NCBI GenBank assembly: GCA_000708835.1
Contig: DF237046.1
Location: 135,961 to 199,960, forward strand
Reading direction: 5' to 3'
Source of the DNA: Klebsormidium nitens
Lineage: Eukaryota; Streptophyta; Klebsormidiophyceae; Klebsormidiales; Klebsormidiaceae
Length of the DNA stretch: 64,000 nucleotides
Shown here: piece after piece, positions 10,442 to 22,831 of the stretch
Layout: every line of letters starts with the position of its first letter
Numbering within the stretch: position 1 is the stretch's first letter
Notes under the pieces: generated by a model
The model's database searches: none
What the model saw: only the letters and a program-made list of their open reading frames with translations
Told to the model about the DNA's origin: nothing
Program-made: the position numbers and the translations under genes

Positions 10442-13242
10442 ATGGACGGTGTCTACTTCTCTTCGATGGCGGCGGCCGCCTCAGCAGCTTCCGACTGCAT
10501 CACTCGCAGTGCTTTCGTAGCAGCCACACGGCATTTTTTGAAAAACCATGAGCATCAGCTGCACACCCAGCAGCCTGATCGACCTTATCACTCCAGTCCA
10601 CAGACGCAGAGCAGCTCCTGTGGTGGTGGAGGGTCTGGCATGTTTGGAGCGGGCGTCGTATTAAGCCGCCGACGGAGAGGGATGCAATGCCGTGCATCGA
10701 GCGGAAGGGAGGCCAGTTCACTGGATCAAAGTAGCAAAGCATTGGTGCCTGGGCCAATGTCATTCGGACTATTGCGGTTAAATTGCGGGGTTGCGGCGCT
10801 AGGTGTTGCGACCATCGGTATGGCAATTCAAACCCCATTTTGCTTCTTCTGCCGGCTGACGTGATCTTTCTGGATGGCTCCATTTTTTGACCATTGATGG
10901 ATTAGTGATGCCGCGGGGAGAGTCCTCTTTGCAGAATGTACAGCTCTAGTTGCTCATCAGAGTTCGTTTCAATTGCAGTACTTGCTGCGCTTAATCCTAG
11001 CCTGATGAGGCAGCTGCTCGGTTGCAGGAAGATCGAAGTTAGATGTGACTCGGGGGAAGGGACGGTCTAGCAGCTCTCGCCGGGAGTGGGAGAGGTCTGA
11101 AGACCGGGAGCCCCATATCCTGGAAAGGCTGCTGGCACCGTTCAGGGATCGGGGACGTTTCTGGACCAACGTGTTCCTAGCAGCGAATATTGTGTAAGTG
11201 ACAGCCACGGCCCTTGTACAGTCTCTAAACTGTTTAGCAGAGCCTTCGAATATTCCCCCGCGGACGCTTGCTTAGCATCGATTCACATACTTTTCGAGAA
11301 GCACGTCAGCCGGCTCCTGTCCAATGTGCCTGGTTGAGTTTGTGCCAGTGGTTTCTCCAGTCAAAGCTAACCGCAAACATGTCACGTTGTTGCCCTTACT
11401 ACAAGACGTACTATAAAGCAGGCATCCACCCCACTGTCTTTGCAGTGTCTTCATGGGCCAGCTGGCCTTGGGGAGCGATCGTGTCGTGATGTGGGGCGCA
11501 AAAGTGAACGAGTTCATAGACCAGGGACAATACTGGCGCTTCATCACGGCAAATTTCCTTCATTCTGGAGTCAGCCATCTGCTGGTGAGGGGCAAGTGAA
11601 ACGGCGTAGTAGACTGCATGAATGTCCAAACAGAAATAAGCCAAGGATTTCACAATAACCGCACGTTGTGTAATTTTGTGTCATTTCTCAACTCGAGTGT
11701 CTCATGTTCAGCCCTGTTACTCATAGCCCGTCTGAAATGAAGTTTGCAAGGCAAGAAATCAATGGTGCCTCTTTGGAAGCCCCAAAGGACTCCCTCTTTC
11801 TCCAGATGAACTGTTACTCGTTGAACAACGTTGGCCCATCCTGGGAGCGCATTGCTGGGGCGCCCCGCTTCCTGACTGTGTATGCAGCGGCCAGCCTGGC
11901 CACTGTGCTGGCCAGCTACAGTTTCACCCCGCAGCCGTCCGTGGGGGCATCGGGGGCCATCTTTGGACTGGTGAGATCGCTGCTGGGTGACGAGAAAGAT
12001 GCATGATCAGAACGGTTTAGCGAAACAACGGTCCAGCAAGTTTTCTCTGCCGTTGGTTCTTTGACGGACCAGTCATGTCTAGCTGAAGAACCCCACAACG
12101 TTGCCACTTTCTCTAGGGAGAGAGTCGTGCACCGCTTGGCAGTTGTCCCGCTAGCAAGTCATTCGGCTTTAACGTTCTAGCGGCTCCTTGTCCTGGCCTG
12201 CAGTAGTCGGTCTTGTCTTACAGTGACCTTGCATAAAGGGACAGGGATTCAAGTGGACTGAATTTGTGCCCAGGTGGGGGCCCTGACCGTGTTCTCCTAC
12301 CGGTACATGCGCCTCTTTCGGAGCGGGGAAGGCCGCGAGCTCTTCAACTCGCTCGTGCGCACTGTCGCTGTCAACGCCCTCCTTGGGGTGGCCATCCAGC
12401 GCTGGGACAACTGGGGCCATGTGAGCATACCAGCAGTGTACGGCCATGAGATTGAAAATGCGGACTAAACACTTTGGTTCATCGTTGGCCTCAGCATTGC
12501 TCGTGATGGCACCATAAAGGTCACATGGTCAGCGTCAGCGTCCTCCGCTGGTCAGAGTCCGGCGGTGTGGGGCATGCTTGGGTCAGTCAGACATCTCTTT
12601 GATGTGAGCTGATGAAATAGAATGGCATGTCTTTACAGGCAGGAGGTTTCCTCGGCGGAGCAGCTGCAGCCTGGATCCTGGGGCCTTCGTATGAGGTGAG
12701 GAAACCAACTTCGAGAGTGTTGTTCATCAAGCGAGGGCCTTGGACAGCTTGCTATATGGATAGGGCGGTCTTGTACTCCGATCGCCCAGGAATCTCGGGG
12801 CTACTAGCTTCCATCTTTAAAGTAATTGTTTGGGTCAACAGGGCCGATTGCACAGGGGCTGCAACAGGTGTCTAGAGTGCCAGACACTTTTGCAGTGCTT
12901 GTCGCAGTCCACTTTGCAGGATGCGACCATTTTATGCGTCTACTTCGACCCATTTTGACAGCGCTTCAGGGCCTTTAGTGTTTCAATTGGATGCGACCAT
13001 GTCTTCTCAATCCTGGCCAGAAGTCATCATTCGGTCTGGTCCAGGTTTCCTTGCCCTAGAATAGCATCTGGCGGTTTTTATCACAGTAGGCAACAGCTCT
13101 TCACGTCAAGCATCAGAGCTGGTCATTGTTCATTGTCGTGCAGGTGAACTACTATGCGGGTTTGATGGTAGACCGGCCACCCTTAAGAAGGCTACTGGAT
13201 CAATTTGATAAAAGCAACGGGAAGAAAGATACGCCGCTGTGA
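10442..13242 (+). CDS. Rhomboid-family intramembrane serine protease, plastid-type
   Basis: Exons: 10442-about 10817, 11028-11193, 11446-11584, 11806-11970, 12274-12420, 12639-12695, 13144-13242, giving about 382 aa. The exon 1 donor is uncertain: 10802 and 10817 both fit the phase. The Ala/Ser/His/Gln/Arg-rich N-terminus looks like a chloroplast transit peptide. The rhomboid core has FWTNVFLAANIVV (TM1), QYWRFITANFLHSGVSHLL (the conserved loop with WR), GASGAIFGL with the catalytic Ser at about 276, and DNWGHAGGFLGG with the catalytic His at about 331, so it should be active. The closest known relatives are plastid-envelope rhomboids (the RBL10/RBL11 type), linked to envelope lipid trafficking and protein processing. 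The substrate is not evident. It is convergent with the CUE protein gene. Confidence 0.88.
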
Positions 13243-14588
13243 TAACAAATATCTTTAGCAGTAGGTCTTGTATAATATCGCAAATGTTGCCTCAAGCTGA
13301 GGCAGGCAAATAGTACCGATCAGCAGCTTGCAATACTGCAGTCCCTTTATGTAGAGGTGATCAACAGAATTGAAGCCACTACTGAAAGACGTTTACAGTT
13401 CTCTGAGGCTCGCTGGAAGATACCTGGAATATGAAAGTGTACATTGCAAGTACAAGTAAAGAGGGTCCCATGCGCCTCATGAGATCAGTCACGCCTTCCA
13501 TTGCATGCGACTCCTTTGGTCGAAGAATTGCATTGTAAAAACCCACATACATGCATTGTTCGATAATCACAGCTGAAGCCGCGCTGCTTTGTCATGCAAG
13601 TCGAAGGGAATTATCGCTCCATTCGCTATAAGGCTTGTGCATGATCACATGCATCGTCTTTACTCAAAGGTCGCAATTTCGCTTCGCCGCCATGCCAGCA
13701 ATCTAGTGGCGGATAGACATAGCTAGCTGGATTGCAAATCTCAATTAACCGGTACGTGCATGCGGGCCACTGCAAGCGCATGCATTTGTGAAGGTTGCGC
13801 GCAACTTTGCCCGATGGCTCATGGCATGATTTAGGTATTGCATTACGCGGATGGCCGACTCCCAATACATATACGAACCAATTTGATGGCCGATCTCACT
13901 AGGATGCACATGCAGGTCTTGATTTGACGCAGGCTCGCTTTATATAGTGATAGCCACTGAGTTAACGCATAAAATGATGCACCGTCGTTCGAAATTGCCA
14001 ACAGATATAGCCCATGATTTGCACCATTCGTAAAATTAACATTCAGCCTTTTAGTAGACATTAGAACCGTACCGTCGTAAGCTTATCATGATATCAGTTT
14101 ATACAATTGGGCCCCATGCAATGGTTGGCCGGTGGCCGGGCAGCTAGATTAACACATGCTCGCCAGGATCGATCATTCTGAGGTTCATGCAAATTGCTTC
14201 TTGATCTGCTATGCAACTCGATGTATCATTATACCAGCGAAAGACTGCATTTAAGAATAGCACACAGATGTGTGTAGTAGGCAAAGCAGATTACATGTGC
14301 TTGCGACCATAATAATCGCAGTCTCTGCATCATACAAAATTGTAGCATCCTCAGGTTTTATATCTGCTTGTACACAACGGTTCAAATTGAGTTTTCAGTA
14401 GGAGGAGGCTGACCACCTCCGGATCCTTTTTAAGTTTACTGTCATATGTACACCTACTACTTAACCACCATATGTATAGAAGTTCTAATAGGATCCGCAG
14501 ATCTGTCTCTCGAGATATGTCCAGGAATGTCCGTTTATTATCCACAAGGCTAATGTGCTGCCGCTCATTTGCCAGCCGTACTGGAATC
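13243..14588. other. Convergent intergenic region (3' UTRs), AT-richer
   Basis: About 1.3 kb between two stop codons, clearly richer in A/T than the coding DNA around it and containing many GCATGC and GATC-like words. No open frame here shows codon structure or a known domain. It probably holds the 3' UTRs of the rhomboid and CUE protein genes. One GTACCGT motif lies near 14068. Confidence 0.5.
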
Positions 14589-17500
14589 TTAGTGTTGGGT
14601 TTCCGACGAGCTTGATTCCGACTCCAGCATGGCCCATCCCTCATCTTCAATTTCCCCTTGGTCGAAGTGAGGACCGACCTGCTGCTGGAAGACCCCCAGG
14701 TATTGGCTGGTCAAGTTGCTCGGAGAAGGGCCATACAGGCCCATGTGAAGAGCCTGCGCTGACCCTACATCAAAGGCCTCCTGGCTCTCGACAATGTTCG
14801 AAGCAGTGACCCCGCCTTGGTTCTCCCGGTCTGCGACATAGTTGCTCGCATCTCCTCCCGGAGCCTGGCTCAGTCTCATGCTACTGTTGGTGGACTGGAA
14901 GTTGGACTGAGCAGACAGCGACAGGAGTGACGGGAGCGACGACTGCAGGGAATGCTCACTGTCCCCTGCGGTGCTGTCGGAACTGGGGATAACTGCTCGA
15001 GGGTGCCCCTCAGCGTGGTCGATGTTTCCTGCCGGTGATCCCCCCTCGCTGGCAGAAGCGGCACTAACTTCCGGGTGGTCCGTGTCAGCCTCTGTTTGCG
15101 GCACCGAGAGAGTTTCTATCTCTGCAGCTCTGCTTAAGATGGTTTCTCCTTGAGAATGCGAGGAGCGGCGTAAGGCAGACCCTGCCTGGCCGACAGTCAG
15201 AAACGACGACGGCGCGAGCGGGCCGCTGAGCCCACTGCCGGAGGCCAGCCGCTCAACAGCCGCCAGGTCCTCACGGAGCATGGCCACCTCAGCCCTGCAT
15301 AAGACATGCGCCGTTAGACAACGCGTTCACCAAAATAATCTCAAGGCAATCTGCCGTGAGAAGGCCTCATAGCAGTACGAACGAACAGCAAGCAGCTAGA
15401 GATGCATGTGACGAGGCAGGTCAACGGGTCTCCTGTTCAACGACAAGCAGAAAAGCAACTCGGCGCACCACCAAAATGCCTGGTTCACGAGGCTCACAGG
15501 GCTGACTCAGCCCAACATTTCAGCAAAGCATACCAAGCATTATGAGGATAGAACAGTGCGAGCATTTATGGACCAGGTTGCTTACAGCATGGAATCCACC
15601 ATTGTTCCTTTCTCCATGATGAAGAGATGCAACTGCGAGGGGAAAGAAGGCTTTGTCATATAGGACGTCCTTCACACAGTCCTCAAATATCTTTTGACTT
15701 TGCAAAGCGTAAATGAGACAGCATGGTCAAGAAGACCGTCTTTGATTTGCAGATGACAAGCTCGAACGTTTGAAGCCCCGCAACCATCATCACTTTTGAA
15801 TGCTTACAAGAAGCTGATATACCCAAGATGGTCCAAATTCATGCATGATCGAAACAAAGCGCTTCTATCTGAAGATGGGAATCGAACCCTCAGTAGCCTG
15901 ACCGCTACGACCATGCTCACCTTGTTGGCCTCAGCCTCTTGTCTATCAAGGTCCGCCTTCTCTACTTCTGCCTTGTCCAACTTGGTTTGCACAACCTCAA
16001 GCGCTGCCTGGACCACAGCCCGTCGCTTGGCCGCTTCTGCGTCGGCCAGTACAATGGCAGCCTCTGTGGCCCCCATCCTCTCACGCAGGCCCACTTGCAG
16101 CTGCAGGTCAAGTCACATCAAGAACTATAAGCTCATGTGTTGGTGGGGGGCGCTTTGAGGAGCTTACCATAGGCTGCTCTTCTGTATTTGACCATCAGCC
16201 AGCTTTCCCCACATGGTTGCAAAAACCCGGTAGTGGAAACATAAGCATGTGCGACACTTAAGCTGGCATCAGCAAAGGTGTGAGAGGCGCTCTAATGTAG
16301 GTGTGAGAGGCACTCTGATGTATGCCGGGTCCAGAAGAGGGTTGAAGAATTGACCTCTATGGAGAGGCACCTCGAAAAAACTGTACATTACCCAGACTAG
16401 ACACCATTAATGCCCTTTGGCGAAGTGGATTCTTCAGAAGGAATGCCCTTACGTGCTCCAATGTCGTCCTGATGGCCCTCCTCTCCTCCTGCAGGAGGGC
16501 CAGATTGCGGCGCAGCTCCTTTGCCTCCGTTCCCAGCATTGCCAACTCTCCATGGACCTCCCCGGACCGCCGCTCATTCTCTTCACTTAATCGGGCCACT
16601 GCTTGCTGGGTTTGCTCCATGTGGCGCTGCTCTGCATGTCCTGCCACATTGGCTCTATCCCTGGCTGCATCCAGCTCGACTTCCAGTGCAGCTGCAGTGT
16701 TGCGCATCTGGGCATAAGCCGCGAGTTCTGCAGCCAGTCTCTCCTGCACGTTCCAGCGAGGAGGACAGGTCTAAGACTCAACCTGAAGGATTGAAGACTG
16801 AAGGCTGCCATAGTCGACCACCTGCCCTACATGAGATGCAAGCAAGGTATGCTGGTAACATTGTCCACAGAAGGTGATCATCAAAAGGAGTTTCCAGCAA
16901 GTGCATGACATGACCAGATCGTCAGGAGGTTAGAACAAAGTACAAACTCAAGGAGGATGCAACATAGTTAGTGAACAAATGACGACGCGATTGGCAGACC
17001 AAGGTCACATCAAAGCCAGCTGTGAAAGGAAGGGCATATGAAAGGGGAGGGCCAGAAAGAAAGGGGCACCTGTCAGTGGTATTGCTTACCTTCTCTTGCA
17101 CTGACTGTTGGACGAGCATCTCCAGAGTAGGAGACTGTCCTTGGGCAACTGTCTCTTGGCTACCGTGAAGAGTCCTCTCTTCAGGGGGTTCTATCCCCCT
17201 GACAGCCTCTTCCAAAGGGGCTTCCTCATGATTCCTCAGCGGCTCACTTGAACATACAGCTGGCCCCAAAAGCCCCTCAGGCGGACTTTCATGGGAAATA
17301 TGAGCCTCAACATCCTCTGCCGAAGTCTCGGCGTCTAAGCAAGTGGACTGGTTCGCAGCCAATGCTGCTGCTTCCAGGTATGGGTTCCAACTGTCGAGAG
17401 CATTGGTCCCAGTCTCCTGAGAGGCATCGTGACCACTCTGAAGTTCGTCAGTCCCTGCTCCAGCGGAGGGACTACGGGTTTCCAACGGCTGACCTGCAAA

Positions 17501-18221
17501 ACATCCAATACTAGAACACTCAGTAAACAAAGCAATGAACAAACGCAAGCGATTTTGAGCACTTGCAATGGGTGGACCAAGAGCTTGACAAGCTTCAAAG
17601 AGAAGCTCTGTAACATGGCAGGCTTTTAAACCATGGCAAAAGTTGGTATCACATAGACTACGGTTCAGAATTGCTGAGAGATCATTTTTGTTCTGCAGAC
17701 CTGAGCATGCTTCAAAGAGGCACTTACCTTCACTGCCACGTGACAAGCATGCAGGGTTCTCATGTACATGCGCTTCAGATGCTTCGCAAGCCAGAAAGAA
17801 CGCAGCATCATCTTCATTCAGAAACCGTTCAGCTGCAGCACGAACGACGGTCCTGTCCAACTGCAGAGGAAGAAGCAAAAGATGAGGCAATCGCCTCCCC
17901 AAGCTTCTCTTATATTATTTGTATTAACAAGAAGTTGTGAAAAGCCTTGATGCTTGCAAACATGAGGTAACATACTATCCACAGACGTTTTCACTGTACA
18001 TTCACCAAGAACACACAGCTCACGAAACTGTGATAACAAACGGCTGAAAGGAGGCAGAATAATGCTGCAGAATGCAAGACGCTACAGAGAATATTCCTCA
18101 GAGTGGAAGGACGTACCTGAGGAAAGCTTTCTCGAAGCCCAGCGTAAATGACACGCCATTCCGCCATTCCGCCACCTTGAAACCTTGCTAATATGTCCTC
18201 TTCAAAACTCCGACTTCGCAT
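14589..18221 (-). CDS. CUE-like domain and coiled-coil protein
   Basis: Seven exons, 621 aa: 18221-18117, 17860-17728, 17493-17090, 16743-16453, 16100-15921, 15632-15586, 15294-14589; all phases close. Joining exons 1 and 2 gives YAGLRESFPQLDRTVV and then RAAAERFLNEDDAAFFL, which looks like a CUE ubiquitin-binding three-helix domain (about residues 20-60). An acidic, Glu/Ser-rich linker follows. Exons 4 and 5 (about 215-371) form a long Ala/Glu/Arg coiled coil, and a disordered Ser-rich tail ends the protein. The 47-nt exon at 15586-15632 encodes LHLFIMEKGTMVDSML, resembling a segment conserved after the coiled coil in plant CUE/coiled-coil proteins of unknown role. The likely function is ubiquitin-linked scaffolding; this is inference. 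Confidence 0.75.
16276..16321. repeat. 23-bp tandem duplication in an intron
   Basis: Two copies of a 23-bp unit (AGGTGTGAGAGG...) lie back to back with two mismatches, inside the intron between exons 4 and 5 of the CUE protein gene. No function is suggested. Confidence 0.85.
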
Positions 18222-19988
18222 GAGAATGGCAATGCGATAGCAACTACCGTAAGGTCGTCTTCACATGCCTTCCTACTTCCCTTTAAAGGCTCTCATGTTA
18301 GCCTGGGCATTGCAGGCACCTGCCGCCATGGCGCTGCATCGTCCACTCGCGCGAGTCCCTAGTGCGTACACAGGCTACGCTTTGAAAGTGCTGTTGCCAA
18401 TGCCATGCGTGACGGTGGTCACGGACCTGGTCACGTTCCGTTCATGCTGGAGCCTAGCTGGCCATGCAGCTCACATTTTATGCTACAGGTAGGTACCGTA
18501 CCGTGTGTGTCTTATGCATACCGCATGGCCAACTTTTGACAAAATAGGCCGTACGATTCAAAAGCGATGCAATTGGACGATCAGCATTGACCAAAATCAC
18601 TGATTTCATCAACCGGTTGGTACCAAGGAGTACGTACCGTACTGGGCAACTTGGCGGCTGGCAAGTAGGATAGGCGGCCGCGCATGATCCAAACCAGATC
18701 GCTTCCGGCGCGGCCGGCCGGCGGCCGCCCAGGCTCCAAACCAGCCTACATAAGTAGCTCGTGACTGAGCGGCCGCGCGCGCGCAGGTTGTATATAGTTG
18801 TATAGATGCAAACATAAGTTTGACGATCAGCGCCGACGCGCTTTCAAAGACTATATTCCGTTTCTTGGAACATTTCTGACGTGTCCAAGTGATTCTTTCG
18901 CGCTAGTGCCAGTAGTATTAGAATTTAGTGCTAGCTTAGTACGGTAAGTTTGTTGACCGGACTACCATCGCGGACCGAGCCCGCCCGCAGAGTGACTCTG
19001 GCAGGTGTCTTGCCACTCGAGCTATTGCCTGAGCTGGAGCAATGAGTGTCATACGTGAAATGAGGTGAATCATACTATACCAAAGAGCGCGTATTAGCTG
19101 ATTCGAGGTTTGGAGGCTGGGAGATTGCAAGCGTTTAGACCGACCTCCTGCAACGCACAAAAGAGCTGTATGCAGATTTCAGAAGTTTACTTCCAACATA
19201 CTACAGCAGGCCGGCAGCACGGCCGGCAGCTTGCCGCCAACTTGATGCACTTGAACGTACGTAGGCCCATTGTTTAAATCCACCGTTCTCGTTTAGCATA
19301 TCTTGGCACTCCGGAGATGACGTCCTACTTGGCAGCGTCCCCTTAGACCCTTATTCCCTCATTGACAAGTTTCGAGGGTCTCAGAACACCTCTTTTAGGT
19401 AGCCTTGGGAGTACCGTAATAACATCTGGCGACTGGTTTGAAACCCGACGACATTGCATTAAGATCCCAAATAAAATCTCGAACGAAAAGAAGCCTAGTG
19501 TGCGCGTGACGGCTTGGAGGGAAGAATCTGCTGACGAAAGAGACATGCATGGACAAACATCGATGTTGTGGGGATAATAAAAACCTGTCCCCTAGGGCCA
19601 TTACAGCAGTTGCTGGAGACTTCTCCAATATAAGCACTTACAGAAAAAGGCCGTCTGGTTGAGCGTTCATGAGAGCCTCCCCTGTTACACGACCTTGGTC
19701 TTTTCAAATTATGGGTGGCTTCAAGTTGCCTTGAATAGGGACACACACGCAACAAGAAGGAAGCACTGGCAGTACTAACCATCACGCTGCGGCCGACTCC
19801 TCCTCTCTGGATTCGGTCCCCGCACTTTTCAACTTAGCTTGGCAAAGATCCCTGACGTCAGGCCCGCAGCTTTCTAGGGGAGTGCCCTGACTTGGCCCTG
19901 CAATCCGGGTGCGCTCATAGCAGCCCCTGTTGTTGCTTCTTGAAGGGCAGAAGTAGTGGGACGGGTAAAGAGGCGCACACCACCAAGA
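18222..19988. promoter_or_regulatory. Divergent intergenic region, CUE protein / CAMK-like kinase
   Basis: About 1.8 kb between two start codons on opposite strands. GTACC/GTACGG motifs occur near 18490-18504, 18619-18641 and 18938, and a G/C palindrome-rich patch (CGGCCGGCGGCCGC-like) lies at about 18708-18728. Short open frames have no domain or splice-supported continuation. An unsupported non-coding RNA or upstream exon cannot be excluded. Confidence 0.45.
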
Positions 19989-22831
19989 ATGACTTCCCAG
20001 GACGTCATGTCCCCATGTTCTACTAGCGGTCGTTCTGAGGGCCAGCTAAGCTCCCAAGCGGGACGCTGTCCCGTGTTTGAAGGGCTATACAACGCGAGCA
20101 AGCCAGGGCAGGAGCTAGTCAGGCTATGGCACGGAAGTGAACAGGACTTTGGCGCGGCATTTGAGCTTGGGGAGCTCGTGGGCGAAGGAGGTGAGGGCCT
20201 CTCGTTGTATTTGCACCCACAGACTTGGAGTGTTGTTCAGGAAAGTGAAAGAGAGTCTTCACAAGGCCCTCACTGGATGCAGGCTCTTCCACACCACAAT
20301 CATGTCACCGACTAATGCCATGACGTGCTTTTGTCGATTTGTGCCTTTGACCATGTTTTTACGTGGTGAAAGGCAAGGAAAGCAGGCGGTACGAACAATG
20401 TTCTCAGCAAGCAACGTATGCGCCAATCTGAATCAACTCAGGAGTGGTGCAAGCAAAAAATTACTTCCCAGATGTGATAGTTGAATCGTGCAGGGTTTGC
20501 GGTTGTGCGGCGAGGCCGCTGTCCAGAATCCGGGGAGGACGTTGCGGTCAAAATTGTAGACAGGCAGCGCTATGGGAAACAGCATACGCAGAACCTGGAT
20601 AGAGAAATCGCTATTCTGCAGCAGGTGGGTTGCTCCCTTGTTTTCACCAACTGCTGACATAATGCTGCCTTGCAACCGGTAGCGCGAGCTGCCCTCTAGC
20701 CCTCTTCGTCTTAACAGGTGGGAGATAGTAATGGGCTGGTTAAAAATGGTTGACTTTGTTTCCGTACCTGCAGCCTGTCCGGCTTTGAAGATAGATTGTC
20801 AAGTGGATCCCGTGAAACGTGTCCTTATACGATGGACGCAGATTTCTGTTTCTTTCGTGTGGTGTAGTTGGATCACCCGCACCTGGTGCGGCTGAAGCGC
20901 GTGTATTTGTCGCCCCCCCGCGTGTACATTGTGACGGAGTTGCTGACGGGGGGCGAGCTGCTGGACGCGTTGACGGTGTGCGGCAAGTACCCGGAGCCTG
21001 ACGCGCGGCGCATGATGGAACAGCTGCTGCAGGCCGTCGACTACCTGCACAGCCACGGCATTGCGCACAGGTCAGCACCCGGCGCGTGGGGCTGCTGTGC
21101 CGCATGCAAACATCGATGCGCCAAAGTTATGAAATCCCACACAAGAGAAGTCCGGAGAGATGCGTAGTTCTTGAGTCTTGCTGACCAATGAGCCTCAATT
21201 TTTTTGATACTCAGAAATATCCTTCTGCTCCCCAAAAGACCGCTTCTGGGCATTATAGGACGTAAGATCTACGAGCAGTCTCCGAAACTGCTTGCTGAGG
21301 TTTTTCAACGGCTTTTAAAGTGATCTGCAAAGGTGAAAGTGATCTGCAAAGGTGAAAGCTTTCCGTTGGTCTCACTTCGCCCGTGCCTTCCGTCACGCCT
21401 CAGGGACCTGAAGCTGGAGAACCTGCTGTTGGCGACGCACGCGCCCGCGGCCCCGCTCAAGATCGCGGACTTTGGGCTGTCCAAGTCGTTCCTGGAGGAC
21501 CCGCTGCGCACCATTTGCGGCAGCCCGCAGTACGTGGCGCCCGAGGTGCTGTGCGTGGGCCTGCTGCGCGCGAGCTACGGCTGCGCCGCCGACCTGTGGA
21601 GCCTGGGCGTGGTGCTCTTCATCCTGCTCGCCGGCTTCTCGCCCTTCGACGACGACAGCGAGGCGCTCATGTTCGAGCGCATCCGCGCGGGCCGCTACTC
21701 CGTCGAGGGACCGCTCTGGGAGGGCGTCTCGCAGCCAGGTCAGGGCGGGGCACGGAAAGGGGCCGCTTCAAAGAACAGAACTCTCAGGGCCTAGCTCGCC
21801 CTCGTTGCTCGATAGTAAAGCTTTAGTGAGTCCTCCTCGGCTTGTCGTTAGAGCAAGCGGCCTCCTCGCGATACGTTTCTCTCAAGAGTTTGCCACGCGA
21901 AGTGCCGTTCGGAGACACCGCGTCCGTGGTGCTCCCAAGTTTGTTACTTGCAGCAGTAGGTACAGAATGTACGCCGCCTTGCGCTTCACCTCTCTGGCTT
22001 CCTCTCCTTGCAGCTCGCGACCTGGTCCGTCAGTTGCTGTGCGTGGACCCGAAACGGCGGCTGACTGCGGCGCAGGCGTTGCAGCACCCCTGGATCTGCG
22101 AGCAGCACGTGCCCAGCAGCAGCCCCGAGGGGGCGTCCCCTGAGGCGGCCACGCGGCCCAAGATGTCGCCCAGGAGGCCCACCATCAAGGGCCTCGACAA
22201 GGTGGGGCTGTCATTTGGAGCCACTCGTGGCGGCGCAAGCTCACGAAGGGCGGGCTCCGGAAAGGAACCGGGACTCTTTTGCACACTCTGGACAACGGTT
22301 TGATACATTTGATTGACGCAGATGACGCAAGCTGGCGTCCTGAAACGTGGAATTCGATCCATATTATCCATTCGCCAATCATTATTTTCCTTCCCCTCAG
22401 TTTTTGGCACCCGGAATTTTCATGTCGACCACAAGTCTGGATGATAACTTCAGTAATCAGAAACAGAATTTTGACAAGCGTGGCTGTCCTTTTTCGTGCA
22501 GCTGGTCCTCCAGAGCCGCAGCCCCAACCAGTCCGCCCCCGACAGCCCCCGCGGCAGTCCCCGCCACGAGCCGCCCGTCAGCCCCGGGCCCGGTAGCCCC
22601 GCCAAGGGGAAACCCGGCTCCTCGAGCCCACGCTGCAAGGGGGATCCCCGGGATGACAAGGCCGGGGGAGTCACCGGCCGGCTGCCGGCTTCTCCCCGGT
22701 CTCCCGCTCCCAGCAGTCCGCTGAGCAGGCGATGGGACTCGTCAGATGGGGCGCATCAAGCCATCAGGGAGGTCAAGAGAGTGGGCACCCCGAAGGCGTT
22801 GCTCGCGCAAATTGGCAAACTGCTGCGGTAA
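19989..22831 (+). CDS. Serine/threonine protein kinase, CAMK group
   Basis: Six exons, 462 aa: 19989-20190, 20494-20624, 20868-21070, 21404-21738, 22014-22201, 22502-22831; all phases close. The N-lobe has GELVGEGGFAVV (Gly loop, about 61-72) and AVKIVD with Lys 87. The C-lobe has [31 protein letters not shown] and a DLWSLGVVLFILLAG helix, and all catalytic residues are intact. There are no EF hands and no NAF or UBA motif, so it is not a CDPK, CIPK or SnRK1. The tail (about 345-462) is Pro/Ser/Arg-rich with repeated S-P sites and looks disordered and phosphorylatable. The group assignment follows from the C-lobe motifs. The substrate and pathway are unknown; DNA-damage or cytoskeletal kinases are possible relatives. 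Confidence 0.85.
21317..21354. repeat. 19-bp perfect tandem duplication in an intron
   Basis: Two identical 19-bp copies (AAAGTGATCTGCAAAGGTG) lie back to back in intron 3 of the CAMK-like kinase gene, about 50 bp before the acceptor. A small tandem duplication with no evident function. Confidence 0.9.

Noticed and set aside
15870-15925. tRNA-like B box (GGTTCGATTCC on the minus strand) with a possible A box just before it
   Set aside because: The two boxes are only about 12 nt apart instead of 30 or more, and no cloverleaf can be drawn; it lies in an intron next to a splice donor.
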